This document shows, piece by piece, positions 33,691 to 44,468 of a stretch of DNA of 49,163 nt. The notes under the pieces are model-generated. The model was not told where the DNA came from. It worked only from the letters and a program-made list of their open reading frames with translations, and ran no database searches. The stretch is from Haplomitrium mnioides (taxonomy: Eukaryota > Marchantiophyta > Haplomitriopsida > Calobryales), in contig JBNGIS010033674.1 in NCBI GenBank assembly GCA_049999725.1, positions 1 to 49,163 of the forward strand, written 5' to 3'. Made by a program: the position numbers and the translations under genes. The stretch's first letter is position 1, and each line of letters starts with the position of its first letter.

Positions 33691-34595
33691 ACCGACTTAC
33701 GACACAAAGTACAGCACACACACTCACACACCCACAACCAACACTTGCTCTTCCAATGAAATCAATGCACTGGAATTATACTTCATAAAGTTTACAAACC
33801 TCACCCTCAAGCCTGTTGGCCTACAAATACCCACAACAATTCTAATAAGCCTCTAGCATACCCACAATGTACTCCTACACACACACACACACATGTAGTC
33901 AGGTAATTTCCCTTCGACCGCTCGAAGTCCTTAGATTGACTTCCTAAAGGAAAGGAAGTTGATTGTTTGACTTCTACCAATAAAAAGGCAGCTCTCACAA
34001 CTGTTGGCCCTCACTCCAGCCCACAGACACCCATCAAATCGACCAACAATTGCGCCTTGGCGCGCTCTGCCCAGCAACAACTCCAAACTATCATCTACTT
34101 AGAAGAGATCAACACTCAATGCACCTCCCAAAGCACATTGGACTCACCTTAAAATTAATCTACAACTTGCTCCTGTGGTATGGAGTAGCTTGGGGTAGCA
34201 TAACCAGTTTCTACAGAGAAGGGAAAAGAAAACACACTATTGGTACCTCCCACTCATTGTGACTCAAAGATAAGCCCACCCCTTTGAGTTCCCTAAAAAG
34301 GTTGCCTTTGAATGTCGCATCACCTCCAAAAGTAGGTCCACTTGCGTATTCCCATCTCTAGTACCCTAGCACCAGCCCCGAGCAATGCAATCCACCCCAC
34401 CTTTTGTCCCGCATCCCAGCCCAAGACACCTCCAATCCTCCTCGCGTGATGGCCTTCCTTCTCTCCTCCTCCCGGCCTTTGTCTTGCACTCGTAATGCTC
34501 TCCTGTGGTGAATCCCCAAGAACAAGCCCGACATGCGCCTATATTTCCCACCACGCTACGACCCATACCTTTAATCCCTTTATCACCGCTTTGGC
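33691..34595. other. Anonymous DNA left of element 2
   Basis: No gene or repeat recognised except an (AC)n microsatellite at 33877-33892 framed by CTAC...GTAG, and CA-rich sequence at about 33712-33740. It may be the preinsertion flank of element 2, or an older element I cannot identify. Confidence 0.35.
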
Positions 34596-37500
34596 TGTCA
34601 CCCCCTCTCCTCCTCTTTTAACACCTGTTTGAGGCTATTTCAGACAAAAGGGTCACAAAGAGTATCCATGGTCTTTAATGAGACGGCCCCAGCACCTTTG
34701 TTACTGAATTCAGGTCTTAACTATCCTGAACTTCTCATCTGACCTTTCCACACTACTCTCAACTCACCAAACACAAGCCAGACCTGTCTTCTTTCTCACC
34801 ACATATAGAGCAGACACAATTCAACTAATTCTGGAGTATATCCAACACTGTGCTTGATGTAACTTCTTGTTTGCAAGTACTCAATGTCACCTCCTATGAA
34901 CAGGAGTGTATGCAATTGTTACACAAGTATGATCTTACAGGCTTCCTCTACAAGCTGTGTCCTAACACTAACAAGACTAAACCCTCTACCAAGCACTCAC
35001 TTATCAACAAGTCTAGCTACTCCAACACCCAAACAAAACAGAGCTATCTAACTTATTCTCTTAACAAATTGGAAAACACAACACAAAAGCTTAATCTAAC
35101 AAAATGACCTTCCTAACCAGGTATAGAACTATCTTCATCTCTTCTTACTCTCCTAACATCACTTTGCAAACACAACACACCAGAAACTGTATTCTCCTTG
35201 CTACTCTATCTCCACTCACCCACCTTGTCCAAATAGTTTTTTAACTTCCCTCGCGAGAAGCCCTGAATTTACTTCCTCAAGCTAGGAAGAGGTCCTGTGT
35301 AACTTCCTCCTCATGAAGACAATTCTCTCAGCTATTGGCTCACCCACTCCACCCGAGAATTGGCTAGATCTTCCATGTAGTGCACAGACACTAACATGGC
35401 AACTCCTCTCCTTTCTCCACAAGATTATAACTCCAACAACAATCTCCAAATGCCTCTGGGACTGATCTCTTGCACAAATCAGATCAAAGACAACACCAGG
35501 ACCCCCCCTTGGCTATCTCTCACGAAATACAGACTGGAAGAATTTTCTTCTCCTCTAATTGTTGGTCCACCTCCAAATGTCGGATTTGCCTTCAAATGTG
35601 AGTCTAGTTGAGTAGTCTGAGCCTCCTGCTCAACAACTCTTAGCACCTCCTCAGTCCACCTCCACCTTGTGATGGCATTCTTTCATGAGTACACCCAATT
35701 CTCAGAGATCTCACCAAAATTCTCTCCTTCGTATCTTGTTGCTCTTCCTGCACAAAACTATCGGTCCCTTCAACAACAAGGTGAGTTCCCCTATACCCCC
35801 GCTGGAATTTCTCATGCCTTTTGTTCTTTCCCCTTTTTGCGATTTGGATTCTTGCTGGTTTTGGATGTTGATTGATGGAAAATGGGCATCAATCCGAGCA
35901 GGCTGGTTGCTGACCGTAGAATGCAAACTTCCAAGAGATCGGCTTAATTCGGCAAGGTGATGAAGCTGATGTAAATTTCAAGGCCATTGGCTAAATTGCT
36001 GCAAGACGACAAGGGCTCGGCGCAAATCTGATGGCAATTTCAAGGCAAAATTGACCCTCAATTCGCAGAATTCTTTGCATCACTTCTCGATGCACCCCGT
36101 CCCCGTAGAGGTCCGCGAACACTCCAAGGAATCCCACGGACTCCCTCGAAGCACCACTGTATAAGAACTATGAAGCCTTCCATTTTTGCCCCCCGTTGGA
36201 TTGGTGATAGATCTTCTTTTCGGCACGCTTCTTTGTCTGTCGGATGTGCGCTATATCGCCTATTCATCATCTTTGGTCCTCTAATGGTCGGATCTGGGAT
36301 TTATCATCCTTTCGGCTGATCCCTTCTCATTTCTCGTTGTCGAACCTATGATATATTGCCGTTTCAGTACTGTTTGCTTCTCCTTGGTCTGTTGATAAAT
36401 CGCTATTTCAGCGTTCTTTCCTCTTATATCAAAACTGCGATATATCCTCGTTTTGGCAACCCTTGTTGGCCCCCTTCAGAACCCTTATAAATGGCCTCTC
36501 CACTTAGAGAGGTCAATCAAAACCATGTTAACTGGGGATCTCCACATCGTATGGCAGATCAGAACCCCTTTAAGTGGGCTCCCTTTATCGATTTATTGCC
36601 CTTTCGGCCTCTTCGATCCTCTTCTAAGCAGATCATTGATAAGTCGTTGTTTTGACACCTCCTGTCCCTCCTCTGGTCGGACCTTTGATTGATTTCCATT
36701 TTGACACCCTCGTTCTTCTTCTAACGAATCATTGATATATCTCCATTTTGGCACCCTCATTTTTCTTCCAATTGGTTCTTCAACATATCCCTGTTTCGGC
36801 ACCTTCCTCCTTTTCTATCCAAACCGTCGATAGGTCACTATTTTGGCACCTTGTTCTTAAGGTGAAACCTCGTCTTATCTTCATTTCGGAATCCTCCCTT
36901 GATATAAGAACCCCTGAGAGGCTCCTTCTCTTCACTAAGGTGTAAAAAAGTTCAATGTAAGAACTAAGAGCTCCGCAGATTCCCTTCAAACTTTCTAAAG
37001 ATACCTGATTCAAACTTTCCCAATTACCTCCATGTCGTCTGAATCTTCGACAAATCACCTTTCCGCCCTTCTAATTAACCCACTTCGGAATCCCTCTTAA
37101 CCGGTCCTCCCTACATCGGAAGGCAGATCGAAACCACCTTAAGTGGGCTCCCCACTTAGGAAGGTGGGTTTTCGATCCGTCTCTTCGGATCGGACACCAC
37201 GGTCTTCGGACCTCAATTCTTTGCAAATCAAAATTTCTTCTTCAATATGATCGTTTCCACCCACCTTCATTCGATTTGATTTTGCAGTAAGGATGGGTAG
37301 CATCGTAGCCTCAACATTGTTTGATTTCAAACCAGACCGTACTTCAATTTTTGTCATTCGAGATCTCTTCAGCAATCCTTCATTGAATTCGAAGGATCTT
37401 CTTTGTTAGCTGTTCAGTTGGGGCAACCGTGTTACGAGCCCAACACTCTGATTTCCCATGCCTCTTTTGCCTTCAACATTCACAATGGGTCTTCAGTTCA

Positions 37501-38523
37501 GCGAGATCTTCATAGTCATTTCTTTCCCAAGTCGTTCTCGCTCAACATCCCAAATCCTTCTCCATGCTCGATTCGTGCAATAGATTCTTCTTAAGTCGAC
37601 ATAGCCGGTCAATTCTCCTCAAGGATCTTCTTTGTTATTCCAACGGCTTGCCATCCTTTCTCTCAATATATCCGAAGCGATTTCATTCTTATTCTGAAAC
37701 TCCTCCGCGCCTTCAATTCCTTGTGATAGATTGAGCTTCTCCACATTTTCCTGGACCGACATCGCTCCTAATTACATTAACACCACGATGTATCTCCACT
37801 GGCGCACATTCCTTGAGCTTCATCCTACCCCAATTGCGTCCGTCAGATGTTGTTTCCAAATGCCAATTCAACCCACAAGCCACATAGCAAACCTTTCATC
37901 TGATTCTCCCCTCAATTTCTTGCGATCAAGTTCCCGGGAGAAATCCCCTCTTAAACTTCTGATTTCTGTGCTTCAAAATCTCCACAATTCGATCTGATCC
38001 TTGGCTTGCATTTGATTAATATCCCTCGTCATTCGATCCTTTGCACAGGCCTATGCGTGTTCCTTTGAGCTGATTGCCCGTCAAATGTCAGCTCGGGAAA
38101 TTATCCCATAAGTTCTTCTCGAGAAGGCCAATGAATTATATAAACCTCCCACTCCTTTGTTCTTTCGAGAGGCAGCCCCCTAGAGGGGTGTAAGGCCACC
38201 GCATTCCCTTCTTTGCCCTTGGACAGACCTAGTTCAGGGCTAAACCCCCCCAGGGCAGGCTGTCCTCCAAGTTAGATAGTTAGGAAATTAGTGGGCTTGG
38301 CTTGACCCTCAACAAATAGGTTAGCTTTATTATTTTTTATATTTTTATTTTTCCCTCAGACCTCTAACCAGATCCAACCTAACTCCTTTCCTTCTGTCCA
38401 AGCTTGCCTTGAGCCCTTTCTATATACATTAGAAACCCTTTATACCCAAAACATGTTTTTTCACTTACTTTTTAAAAAAAAATTGGAAAATATTAAACAA
38501 AGTACATAAAAACCTGGCTGACA
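34596..38523 (-). mobile_element. Element 2, 3' LTR (left)
   Basis: It is 3928 bp on the minus strand, bounded by TGTCA (34596) and TGACA (38519-38523) with the polypurine tract directly outside. It matches the right LTR (44477 onward) over about 34596-37850, with a 335-bp segment missing near 36157. It contains 57-60-bp subrepeats (36180-36870), AAGTGGG-CCCACTT quasi-palindromes (for example 37141-37157) and an AGCTAGGAAGAGG / CTCGCGAGAAGC block shared with the element 1 LTRs. It has no coding content. Confidence 0.88.
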
Positions 38524-38526
38524 TTA

Positions 38527-38535
38527 CCCCCCTTT
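38527..38535 (-). promoter_or_regulatory. Polypurine tract of element 2
   Basis: On the minus strand it reads AAAGGGGGG, three bases from the LTR terminus. The spacing and composition match element 1. Confidence 0.75.
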
Positions 38536-38684
38536 GAATTGTGAAGTGTCCCTGCGAACATACCAGCAGCTTCACCACTGCTCTTCAGTCTGATTCTCTC
38601 TTACCCAGTGTACCGCTACCTGGTCTCCAACAATTGAACTCGGAGGATTGTACTTCACAAACTCACACACACTCCTATACTTAC
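38536..38684 (-). other. Element 2 spacer between integrase and polypurine tract
   Basis: On the minus strand it is GT-rich (GTGTGTGT runs), like the corresponding place in element 1. No coding signal. Confidence 0.5.
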
Positions 38685-39854
38685 TTAAAAACTCACACAA
38701 TTACACACACACTCACCCACCTTTGCCAATTCAGATTCGATCCCCTTAGCTTGTTGATTTTGGACCCCCAACATCCTCCTCTCTGTGAATGTCTTTTTTA
38801 TACGGTCGTAATGAATCTGATTAGCGACTCGCTCTCCCTCTAAGGTTTCCAACTCTGCAGACCCATTTTGATACAGTCTCTTCAGCACAAATGGCCCCAT
38901 CCATCTTGTGTGCAGCTTTCCTGAAAAATGTACAAACCGACTATCATAAATCAATACCAATTCCCCTTTCGAAATATCTGTTAGTTTCAGCCTTTTGTCA
39001 TACTGATGCTTTTGTAGTTGCTGACGGTGCTCCAACCGTATCTCGGCTTGTTCCCTTGATTCCTCCAATTGTTCCAGCTGATACAGTCTTTCTCTTCGGC
39101 TCTGATTCTCCGCCATTCTACCTTCCTCCAAAACTCTTCGGGTTGGTACTTCTAATTCAATTGAAACTAGTGCATTCTGTCCAAAAACCAGAAAGTAAGA
39201 ACAGTGGCTTGTAGTGGTCTTGTAGGTCAGGTTGTAGGCATGTACTGCTGTGAGCAGTTTAAAATCCCAATTTGCCTTGTTGGCGCCCACTATTTTGCTT
39301 AGGATCTTTCCCATTATTCCATTGGCCCTCTCTGTCAATCCATTGGCCTTCGGGTGGTAGGCTGTAGTGCGTCGATGCTTAATCAAGTACTTGGAAGTTA
39401 GATCCTTTATCACCTGATTGATAAAATGGGTTCTCTGGTCACTCACCAGTTCAAGTGGTGGCCCAAATCTGCAGAACATTTGTTCATGCAAGAATGGTGC
39501 CACTATCTTGGCATCATCCTGTCTGGTAGCCCTGGTCTCCACCCATTTTGTGGCGTAGTTTGTTGCTAGGAGGATGTACCTGTTGCCTCTTCTGGTGGAC
39601 AGTGCAATTGGCCCAATGAAATCTATTCCCCATTTTTCAGAGGGTGCCAAGGGGATAATTGGTACCAAAGGGTGATGTTGGCTAGCTGCTGGCTTTCGTG
39701 TCCTATAACAGGCATCACACCTCTTCACCCAGAAGTGCACATCCTTGTGGAGGGTTGGCCACCAATATCCTGCACTTAACACTTTCCTCACTGTGACATC
39801 TGCTGCAAAATGAACCCCCCCCCCAACTTCCTCTCCATACACAGCTTGCATCAC
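38685..39854 (-). CDS. int: Element 2 integrase (open frame, non-chromoviral gypsy)
   Basis: The longest intact part of element 2 (389 residues). It inserts element cDNA into the nuclear genome. The N-terminal zinc-binding part has GGGVHFAAD and CDAC (Cys46, Cys49). The catalytic core has D78 in WGIDFIGP, D139 in LVSDQRTHF and E175 in HPKANGLTERANG, giving a D-D-(35)-E pattern. The C-terminal part has the GPY/F-type module (RWMGPFVLKRLYQNGSAEL). No chromodomain follows, which places it outside the chromoviruses. It would normally be released from a Gag-Pol polyprotein, so the ATG at 39854 is not a true start; an in-frame stop lies about 24 bases upstream. All three catalytic residues are present, but expression is blocked by upstream breaks. 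Confidence 0.88.
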   Translation of the reverse strand: MMQAVYGEEVGGGVHFAADVTVRKVLSAGYWWPTLHKDVHFWVKRCDACYRTRKPAASQHHPLVPIIPLAPSEKWGIDFIGPIALSTRRGNRYILLATNYATKWVETRATRQDDAKIVAPFLHEQMFCRFGPPLELVSDQRTHFINQVIKDLTSKYLIKHRRTTAYHPKANGLTERANGIMGKILSKIVGANKANWDFKLLTAVHAYNLTYKTTTSHCSYFLVFGQNALVSIELEVPTRRVLEEGRMAENQSRRERLYQLEQLEESREQAEIRLEHRQQLQKHQYDKRLKLTDISKGELVLIYDSRFVHFSGKLHTRWMGPFVLKRLYQNGSAELETLEGERVANQIHYDRIKKTFTERRMLGVQNQQAKGIESELAKVGECVCNCVSF

Positions 39855-40219
39855 TATTATTGCATGATCCTACTCCAAGCACCTTCTGATCATGCCATCA
39901 AGTCCTCTTTTGTGCAACAACCCCTGCACTAGTAGATAAGGGCTCACTTTTCTGAGGAACACTGCAGCTTCCTCTTTGTTGCTACCCTTTGGAATCTGTG
40001 CTGTACTGAGGAAGTCAATGATTGTAGTATAATTTGTTGGCTTTCCTGTTTTGACCTAGAACAGGTCCTCATATGGGAAGGCATCCTCCACTTCCCTCTC
40101 ATTGATTGGCCCAGCCACCCAAGAGAAGAAGTCAGCATTGTTGTGCTTCTTTCTTGGTTTAATTCTAACCTCAAAATTGAATTCTTGTAGCAGTAGGACC
40201 CACCTTGCAATCTTGCCAG
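39855..40219 (-). pseudogene. Element 2 RNase H to integrase connection (frame-broken)
   Basis: The polypeptide continues in a shifted frame after the RNase H stop: a RWVLLLQEFNFEV motif and a HNNADFFSW motif, the usual end of the gypsy RNase H/connection region. Stops and a frame change follow before the integrase. At about 365 bases there is no room for the second, archaeal-type RNase H found in Tat/Ogre elements. Confidence 0.65.
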
Positions 40220-40522
40220 TCACACCTGGTTGTTTACTAGATACTTTAGAGCGTTGTGATTGGTGTGGAAGATCATCTTATAATGTAACAGGTAGTGCTT
40301 GAATTTTTTAAGGGAATAGATGATCCCCAAGGCCTCTCTGTCAGTGGCTGAGTAATTCTTTTCTGCCGCCACCAACAACCTGCTTGCAAAGTATATTGGA
40401 TGATCTCTGCCTTGTTCATCAACCTGGCTCAGCACTGATCCGATGCAAAAACCTGAGACATCGATCATCACATGGAATTCTTTTTCCCAGCTTGGTGGTA
40501 TGAGGATTGGTGCGTTGGCCAA
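40220..40522 (-). pseudogene. rnh: Element 2 RNase H domain
   Basis: This domain degrades the RNA strand of the RNA-DNA hybrid in reverse transcription. Conserved blocks are VMIDVSGFCIGSVLSQ (Asp21), YFASRLL, NYSATDREALGIIYSLKKF (Glu63) and FHTNHNALKYL. The last normally reads T-D-H, so a catalytic aspartate is changed to Asn at residue 88. The frame differs from that of RT, with the overlap at 40419-40522 marking a frameshift. It ends at a stop where homology continues in another frame. Non-functional. Confidence 0.82.
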
Positions 40523-41639
40523 TCATTTTTTTGAATTCATTGAAGCTGGTCACTCTCTCAGGAGTGGCTTCAAAGGTGTTGCCTTGTTTGGTCATTTCAG
40601 TCAATGGTAAGGCTATGGAGGCGGACTGCTCAATGAATCTTCGATAGTAGCCTACACATCCCAGAAAACCTTGTACCTCCTTCAGGTTGGTTGGGAATGC
40701 TACTATCATCCAAATTGTGGTCTTTTCTTGGTCCACCTTTATGCCTCTGCTTGAAATCCTATGTCCCAGAAGTATTCCTTCTGACACTTCGAAGAAGCAC
40801 TTTCCAAGGTGCAAGCGCAATCCTGTTTCTCGGCAACGCTGAAGAGTGAGCCTCAGATCCCTTTCGTGCTTGAAGATCTTTCCATATACCACAAAGTCAT
40901 CAATGAATATCTCAAGAAACTTCCACAGATAATTGTGGAATAGGTTCATCATCATCCGCTGAAATGTTCCAAGCGCGTTACAAAGTCCGAAAGGCATCCT
41001 TCGGAAGGCAAACAACCCCCATTCTGTTGTAAACGCTGTTTTCAGCTGATCCTCTTCCTTGATCCAAATCTGGTTATATCCTGAATACCCATCCAAGAAG
41101 CTATAAACCTCTTGTCCTGCGACAAGATCCAGAACGCCATCGGTGAAGGGCAAAAGGTAGTGATCCTTTTTTGTTGGTGCATTCAGCTTTCGGTAATCCT
41201 GACATACCCTTATTTTTCGCTCTCCATCATGTCCAATTTTCTTTGGTACTACGACCAATGGCGATACCCACTTGCTATTCATCATTGGGTAGATGAAATC
41301 TGCTTCTAGCAATTTGTCAATTTCTTCCTTTACCAGCAAGGAGAATCGAGGATTCATCCAATACTGGCGTTGCTTGACAAGGATTGCTGTAGTTTCCAAA
41401 TCAATCCGATGCTCCCCCAATTCTTTGGGAACTCCCTTCAGATCCCCATGGCTCCATGCAAAGGTATCACTAAAATTGGTTAGGAGGTGAATCAAGGACT
41501 GCTCATGTTTTTCAAATAATCCAGAACCAATATGGAATTTGTGTCCCTCTTGGACAATTATGGCTTTTTGTTGAGCTGAGCGCACTATCCCCACCTCATT
41601 CCTCCATTCTGTTTCATCCTCCTGCATGAGCGTTGCCAA
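40419..41639 (-). pseudogene. rt: Element 2 reverse transcriptase
   Basis: 406 residues of Ty3/gypsy reverse transcriptase, copying element RNA to DNA in virus-like particles. Motifs: FAWSHGDLKGV (residues 60-70), a basic/aromatic RQYWMNPRFS block, EEIDKLLEADFIYP, KIRVCQDYRKLNAPTKKD, FLDGYSGYNQ (181-190, first catalytic Asp183), MPFGLCNALGTFQRMM, FIDDFVVYG (245-253; the Y-x-D-D box in FIDD form with both aspartates), and LGHRISSRGIKVD. The last 40 residues are out of frame, and the true continuation is RNase H at 40522. Upstream it is separated by a single TGA (41640-41642) from an in-frame linker. The TTG at 41639 is not a real start. Confidence 0.88.
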
Positions 41640-41642
41640 TCA

Positions 41643-41831
41643 CAACCTCCTTTGCTCTCGTGGTGTTTCTTTAGCCTGACCCAGTTCCTCTGTTGTGTTC
41701 AGCTGTGACACTTCGGACCTCTCTTTTCTTCCAGCCTTAGTATCCTTACCTCCTGCTGAACTTCCAGTGGTTCGCCTTTGCATAGGCGTTTTCTTGGTGC
41801 TTTCTTCTATTTCCAATTGATTGACTCCCAC
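41643..41831 (-). pseudogene. Element 2 protease to RT linker
   Basis: A charged, low-complexity stretch (ESTKKTPMQRRTTGSS...) in the same frame as RT, interrupted from it by one TGA. It has no own domain and lies in the polyprotein between protease and RT. Whether the TGA is a mutation or a readthrough point cannot be told from one copy; mutation is more likely given the other breaks. Confidence 0.55.
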
Positions 41832-41845
41832 AACCTTTTCTTCGA

Positions 41846-42613
41846 TTAATCGTCCTCTACAGCTTCACTGACCATCTTGACCCAGTAGTGATACTCAGAT
41901 TCTTTGTCTTCGTTAGACCATTCACTATCATACTCATCTTTAGATTGGGTCTCTCCCAGATGTGGCACTGGCCCGTAGTGTACCTCTGTTTTTTCTGGAC
42001 CAAAGACTAGCGTTGAGTTTCCCCAGTTATGCGTGACTCTGGCTCTGTACAGCCAAGGTCTCCCAATTAGTACTAGGTAGGGGGGTGCTCGCGCTGGTCG
42101 CATCACCAAATAGTTCAAGCGAAACTCCTTGCCACCAATGGTAGGAGGTACTTGCAAGAGAGCGCATAACGGCTAGACTTGGGACCCGTATGCCAATCTC
42201 ATTATTCGTGCGGTGGGTTGGAAGTCTCTGAACCCCAATCTGTGGGCAGTATCTTCGACCATAATATTGACACCTGCTCTTCCATCCATTGGCACCAAAG
42301 ATAGTGTGCACCCAGCGATCTGGATATCGATCTTTGGGGCACCCTTATCTTCACAAACCCACTGTAGTTCTGCTGGGGCCCCCACTTGAGGTAGCTTTTT
42401 CCGCCTTTTGGCTCCCATCAGTAACTCCCTCAGTTGTCTTCTGTATAAAGGGCTATTTTTAATTAATTGCCCTATAGTGGTCGCGACAGGGAAATCCCGG
42501 ACATTAGCTTGAATGTTGTAAGGGTTAGGTTTTGGTGCCCCTGCCGTGGATGGTGATAGCTCCTTGAGGTTTTTTGGCTCTTCCAGCCCTTGCTGCTGCT
42601 TGACCTCCTTCAA
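41846..42613 (-). pseudogene. pro: Element 2 aspartic protease region
   Basis: Two pieces in one frame (42613-42173 and 42157-41846) divided by one in-frame TAG at 42173-42175, where element 1 has lysine. Conserved blocks: NIQANVRDF, TIGQLIKNSPLYRRQLRELL, and GAPAELQW. The active-site segment reads VPMDGRAGVNIM (Asp110), where element 1 reads VDGGA; the second Gly is replaced by Arg, which should disable it. IGRPWLYRARVTHNWGNSTL matches element 1. The function would be polyprotein cleavage. Dead by both the stop and the active-site change. Confidence 0.8.
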
Positions 42614-42772
42614 GGTCTAAGTGGCCGCATCCTTTTCTTCGGCGGCGTCTAGAGCCACAAGCTGCCTCCTCACCTCCTCCTTTTGCTTGGGATAAAACCA
42701 CTTGGAATGATCTCTCTGGTAATCTGAGTCACTCTGTGATGGTGACCCTTGAACCTTCGCCTTCTCTGTCTT
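42614..42772 (-). pseudogene. Element 2 gag to protease junction
   Basis: It corresponds to the basic/charged region after the last zinc knuckle (compare element 1 at 7280-7500), here in mixed frames with stops. A frame on the minus strand at 42891-42670 overlaps it and is a shadow. Confidence 0.5.
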
Positions 42773-43552
42773 TCACCTGTTCCTTTGCTTATCCTTTTTC
42801 TTGGACTTGGCTCCCGATCTGGTAACCACCCGGTAGCAGTCCTCTGGTGATGGGGTCTCCCAACCGGGCAGTTCAACTTCCTCCTCTTCAAGTTCCAAAG
42901 TTATCAAATTGATTACTTTTGGCGACGACGGATTCCCACCTGCATTGGAGGCGACTTCTAGTCTCTTATTGAGGGGACAGTTCACAACTACATGTCCCTC
43001 CTTTTTACATATAAAGCACAATGTTGTCGGCTACCCATGGTTCTGTTTCCTTGGCTCAGGGCAGTTAGGCGATATATGCCTGGGCTGACCACAACTCCAG
43101 CAGATTATGATGGTCGTCCTTGGCGGCCTAGTTGCAGTCCAACCGCTCGATTGTCCTGCCCTTAGGCCTGCAAGTCTCCTTAGAATAGTACGTGGTCCAC
43201 TGTTGATCTGATGTGCAGGTTCTAGTGCCTCTTCTTGAACGTATTCTACCTCTTCATGTATGTACTCTGGAGGCTCCTCCCTCACATAATGGATGGTGTT
43301 GGCTTCAGTAGGGCACTCTTAAGGAGAATGCCCGTGCTTATTACACTTGACGCACCATACACCCACCTTCTTGGTGGGTAGTGATCGACCCTCTGGTTTG
43401 ATTCCAGCTAGGAGTATGTTCATGGCCTCTATTTTTGCACTCAACTCCTCCAGTGGGTCTTTCCCCCCTTTCCTTTTACTCGGCTCTGGTTCAGATTCTC
43501 GATCCAGACCTTTCTTTGACCTCTTTTTCTTGTTATCCTTTTCGTAATGCAA
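42773..43552 (-). pseudogene. gag: Element 2 gag, nucleocapsid part with zinc knuckles
   Basis: Three open pieces in the same frame (43552-43319, 43285-43031, 43021-42773) divided by stops. Knuckle 1 has CVKC and GH but is cut by a TAA at 43319-43321, before its last Cys. Knuckle 2 is CWSCGQPRHISPNC and knuckle 3 CFICKKEGHVVVNC, both intact CX2CX4HX4C. A TAG between 2 and 3 replaces the Gln seen in element 1. The acidic EEVEYVQEEALE repeat between knuckles 1 and 2 is shared. The role is RNA packaging. Decay here is mostly by nonsense changes, whereas element 1 decayed by frameshifts. Confidence 0.83.
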
Positions 43553-44346
43553 TTGGCGATATTTCTTTTCCTTGGCCTCCCTCTTCTTCCTTTGCTCCTT
43601 CTTCTTCTTCTTTCTTCTTGATGACCTGTCCTCACTTGAACTGCTGTTGTCTGAGTCAACTTCACTCTCTAAGGTGGATGCGAAGCTTTTTTCTGACTCC
43701 TAGTCACTATCTAAGTTTTCCGAAGAATCCTCCGACTCATACTTAGCTCTTGATCTGTTTCTAGAGCTCTTGATGGCAGCTTTAATGTGGGATTGAGCGG
43801 CAATCACCACGGCTTCCAGATCTTGTGGGTTAGTTTGCCTCACCCATGTCCATATCTCTCTAGGCAGGGCTGCCAGGAAACATGAGGTTAGCATCCCATC
43901 TGTGGTAGGTGGGTTCAGCTTCCTTGCTACCTTCTTGAATCTTTGTAAGAATTTCCTTTCCTCTTCATTCGAAGTTGCCTCATTCGTATAAGAGCCTCTA
44001 TCTCTTCTCCAATCTTCCTGAACTCTGACACAAAGGCAACCTTAAAGGCTCCCCAGTCCCTCTTGATGATCTCTGGTAGGTCTTTGTACCAAGGCTGGGC
44101 TTCTCCTTTCAGCATTGCAGGCAGGATCCCCATTTTCACATGCTTCGTCATTTGCTGCTGTTGTGTTTTCCAGATCGTCCAGCCATACATCTGGATCATC
44201 CTTCGGGCGTCTCTTGAAGGACTTGTATTTAAATCTGCTCCAAAGTTTCGTGGGGGGTACTGGATTGGCCATCCCCCCACTGGCCATTGCAACTTCAACC
44301 CAAACGTCTCTTCTGTTTGCCACTCTTCCTCAATAGGTTCACGCAC
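43553..44346 (-). pseudogene. gag: Element 2 gag, capsid part and charged linker
   Basis: Open pieces 44346-43927, 44323-44042 and 43894-43700 together cover the capsid. Motifs shared with element 1: FKYKSFKRRPKDDPDVWLDD, LKGEAQPWYKDL, F..AF.SEFRKIGEE, and TWVRQTNPQ. The 45-bp duplication of element 1 is absent, so the single-copy state is probably ancestral. A Ser/Asp/Lys-rich linker follows, with a TAG near 43700. At least two frame changes occur between 44160 and 43900. The context right of it is the primer-binding site and LTR. Confidence 0.78.
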
Positions 44347-44451
44347 AGCAACTCTGTATCTCTGAATGTGCTTCCCAATCTGAATGTGGGTCTCTGATGC
44401 ACAAGATGATAACTTAGGTCCGGGTTGGTCTCAGGTTTTTGCAAACCTTTG
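44347..44451 (-). other. Element 2 leader between primer-binding site and gag
   Basis: Short 5' untranslated leader. It matches element 1 at about 5556-5686 (CCTGAGACCAACCCG on the minus strand). Confidence 0.6.
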
Positions 44452-44468
44452 CCCTCCTTCTAGCGCCA
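44452..44468 (-). promoter_or_regulatory. Primer-binding site of element 2, tRNA-Asn type
   Basis: On the plus strand it reads CCCTCCTTCTAGCGCCA, a tRNA 3' end including CCA. It is identical to the element 1 site and eight bases from the LTR terminus. Confidence 0.7.

Noticed and set aside
34366-34566. Cys-rich minus-strand frame as a small peptide gene
   Set aside because: 66 residues, no signal peptide, no homologue recalled, anonymous flank.
41640-41642. Programmed stop-codon readthrough between linker and RT
   Set aside because: Single copy with many other stops; mutation is the simpler explanation.
44452-44468. A tRNA gene at the primer-binding sites
   Set aside because: Only the 3' terminal 17 bases match a tRNA; no cloverleaf around it.
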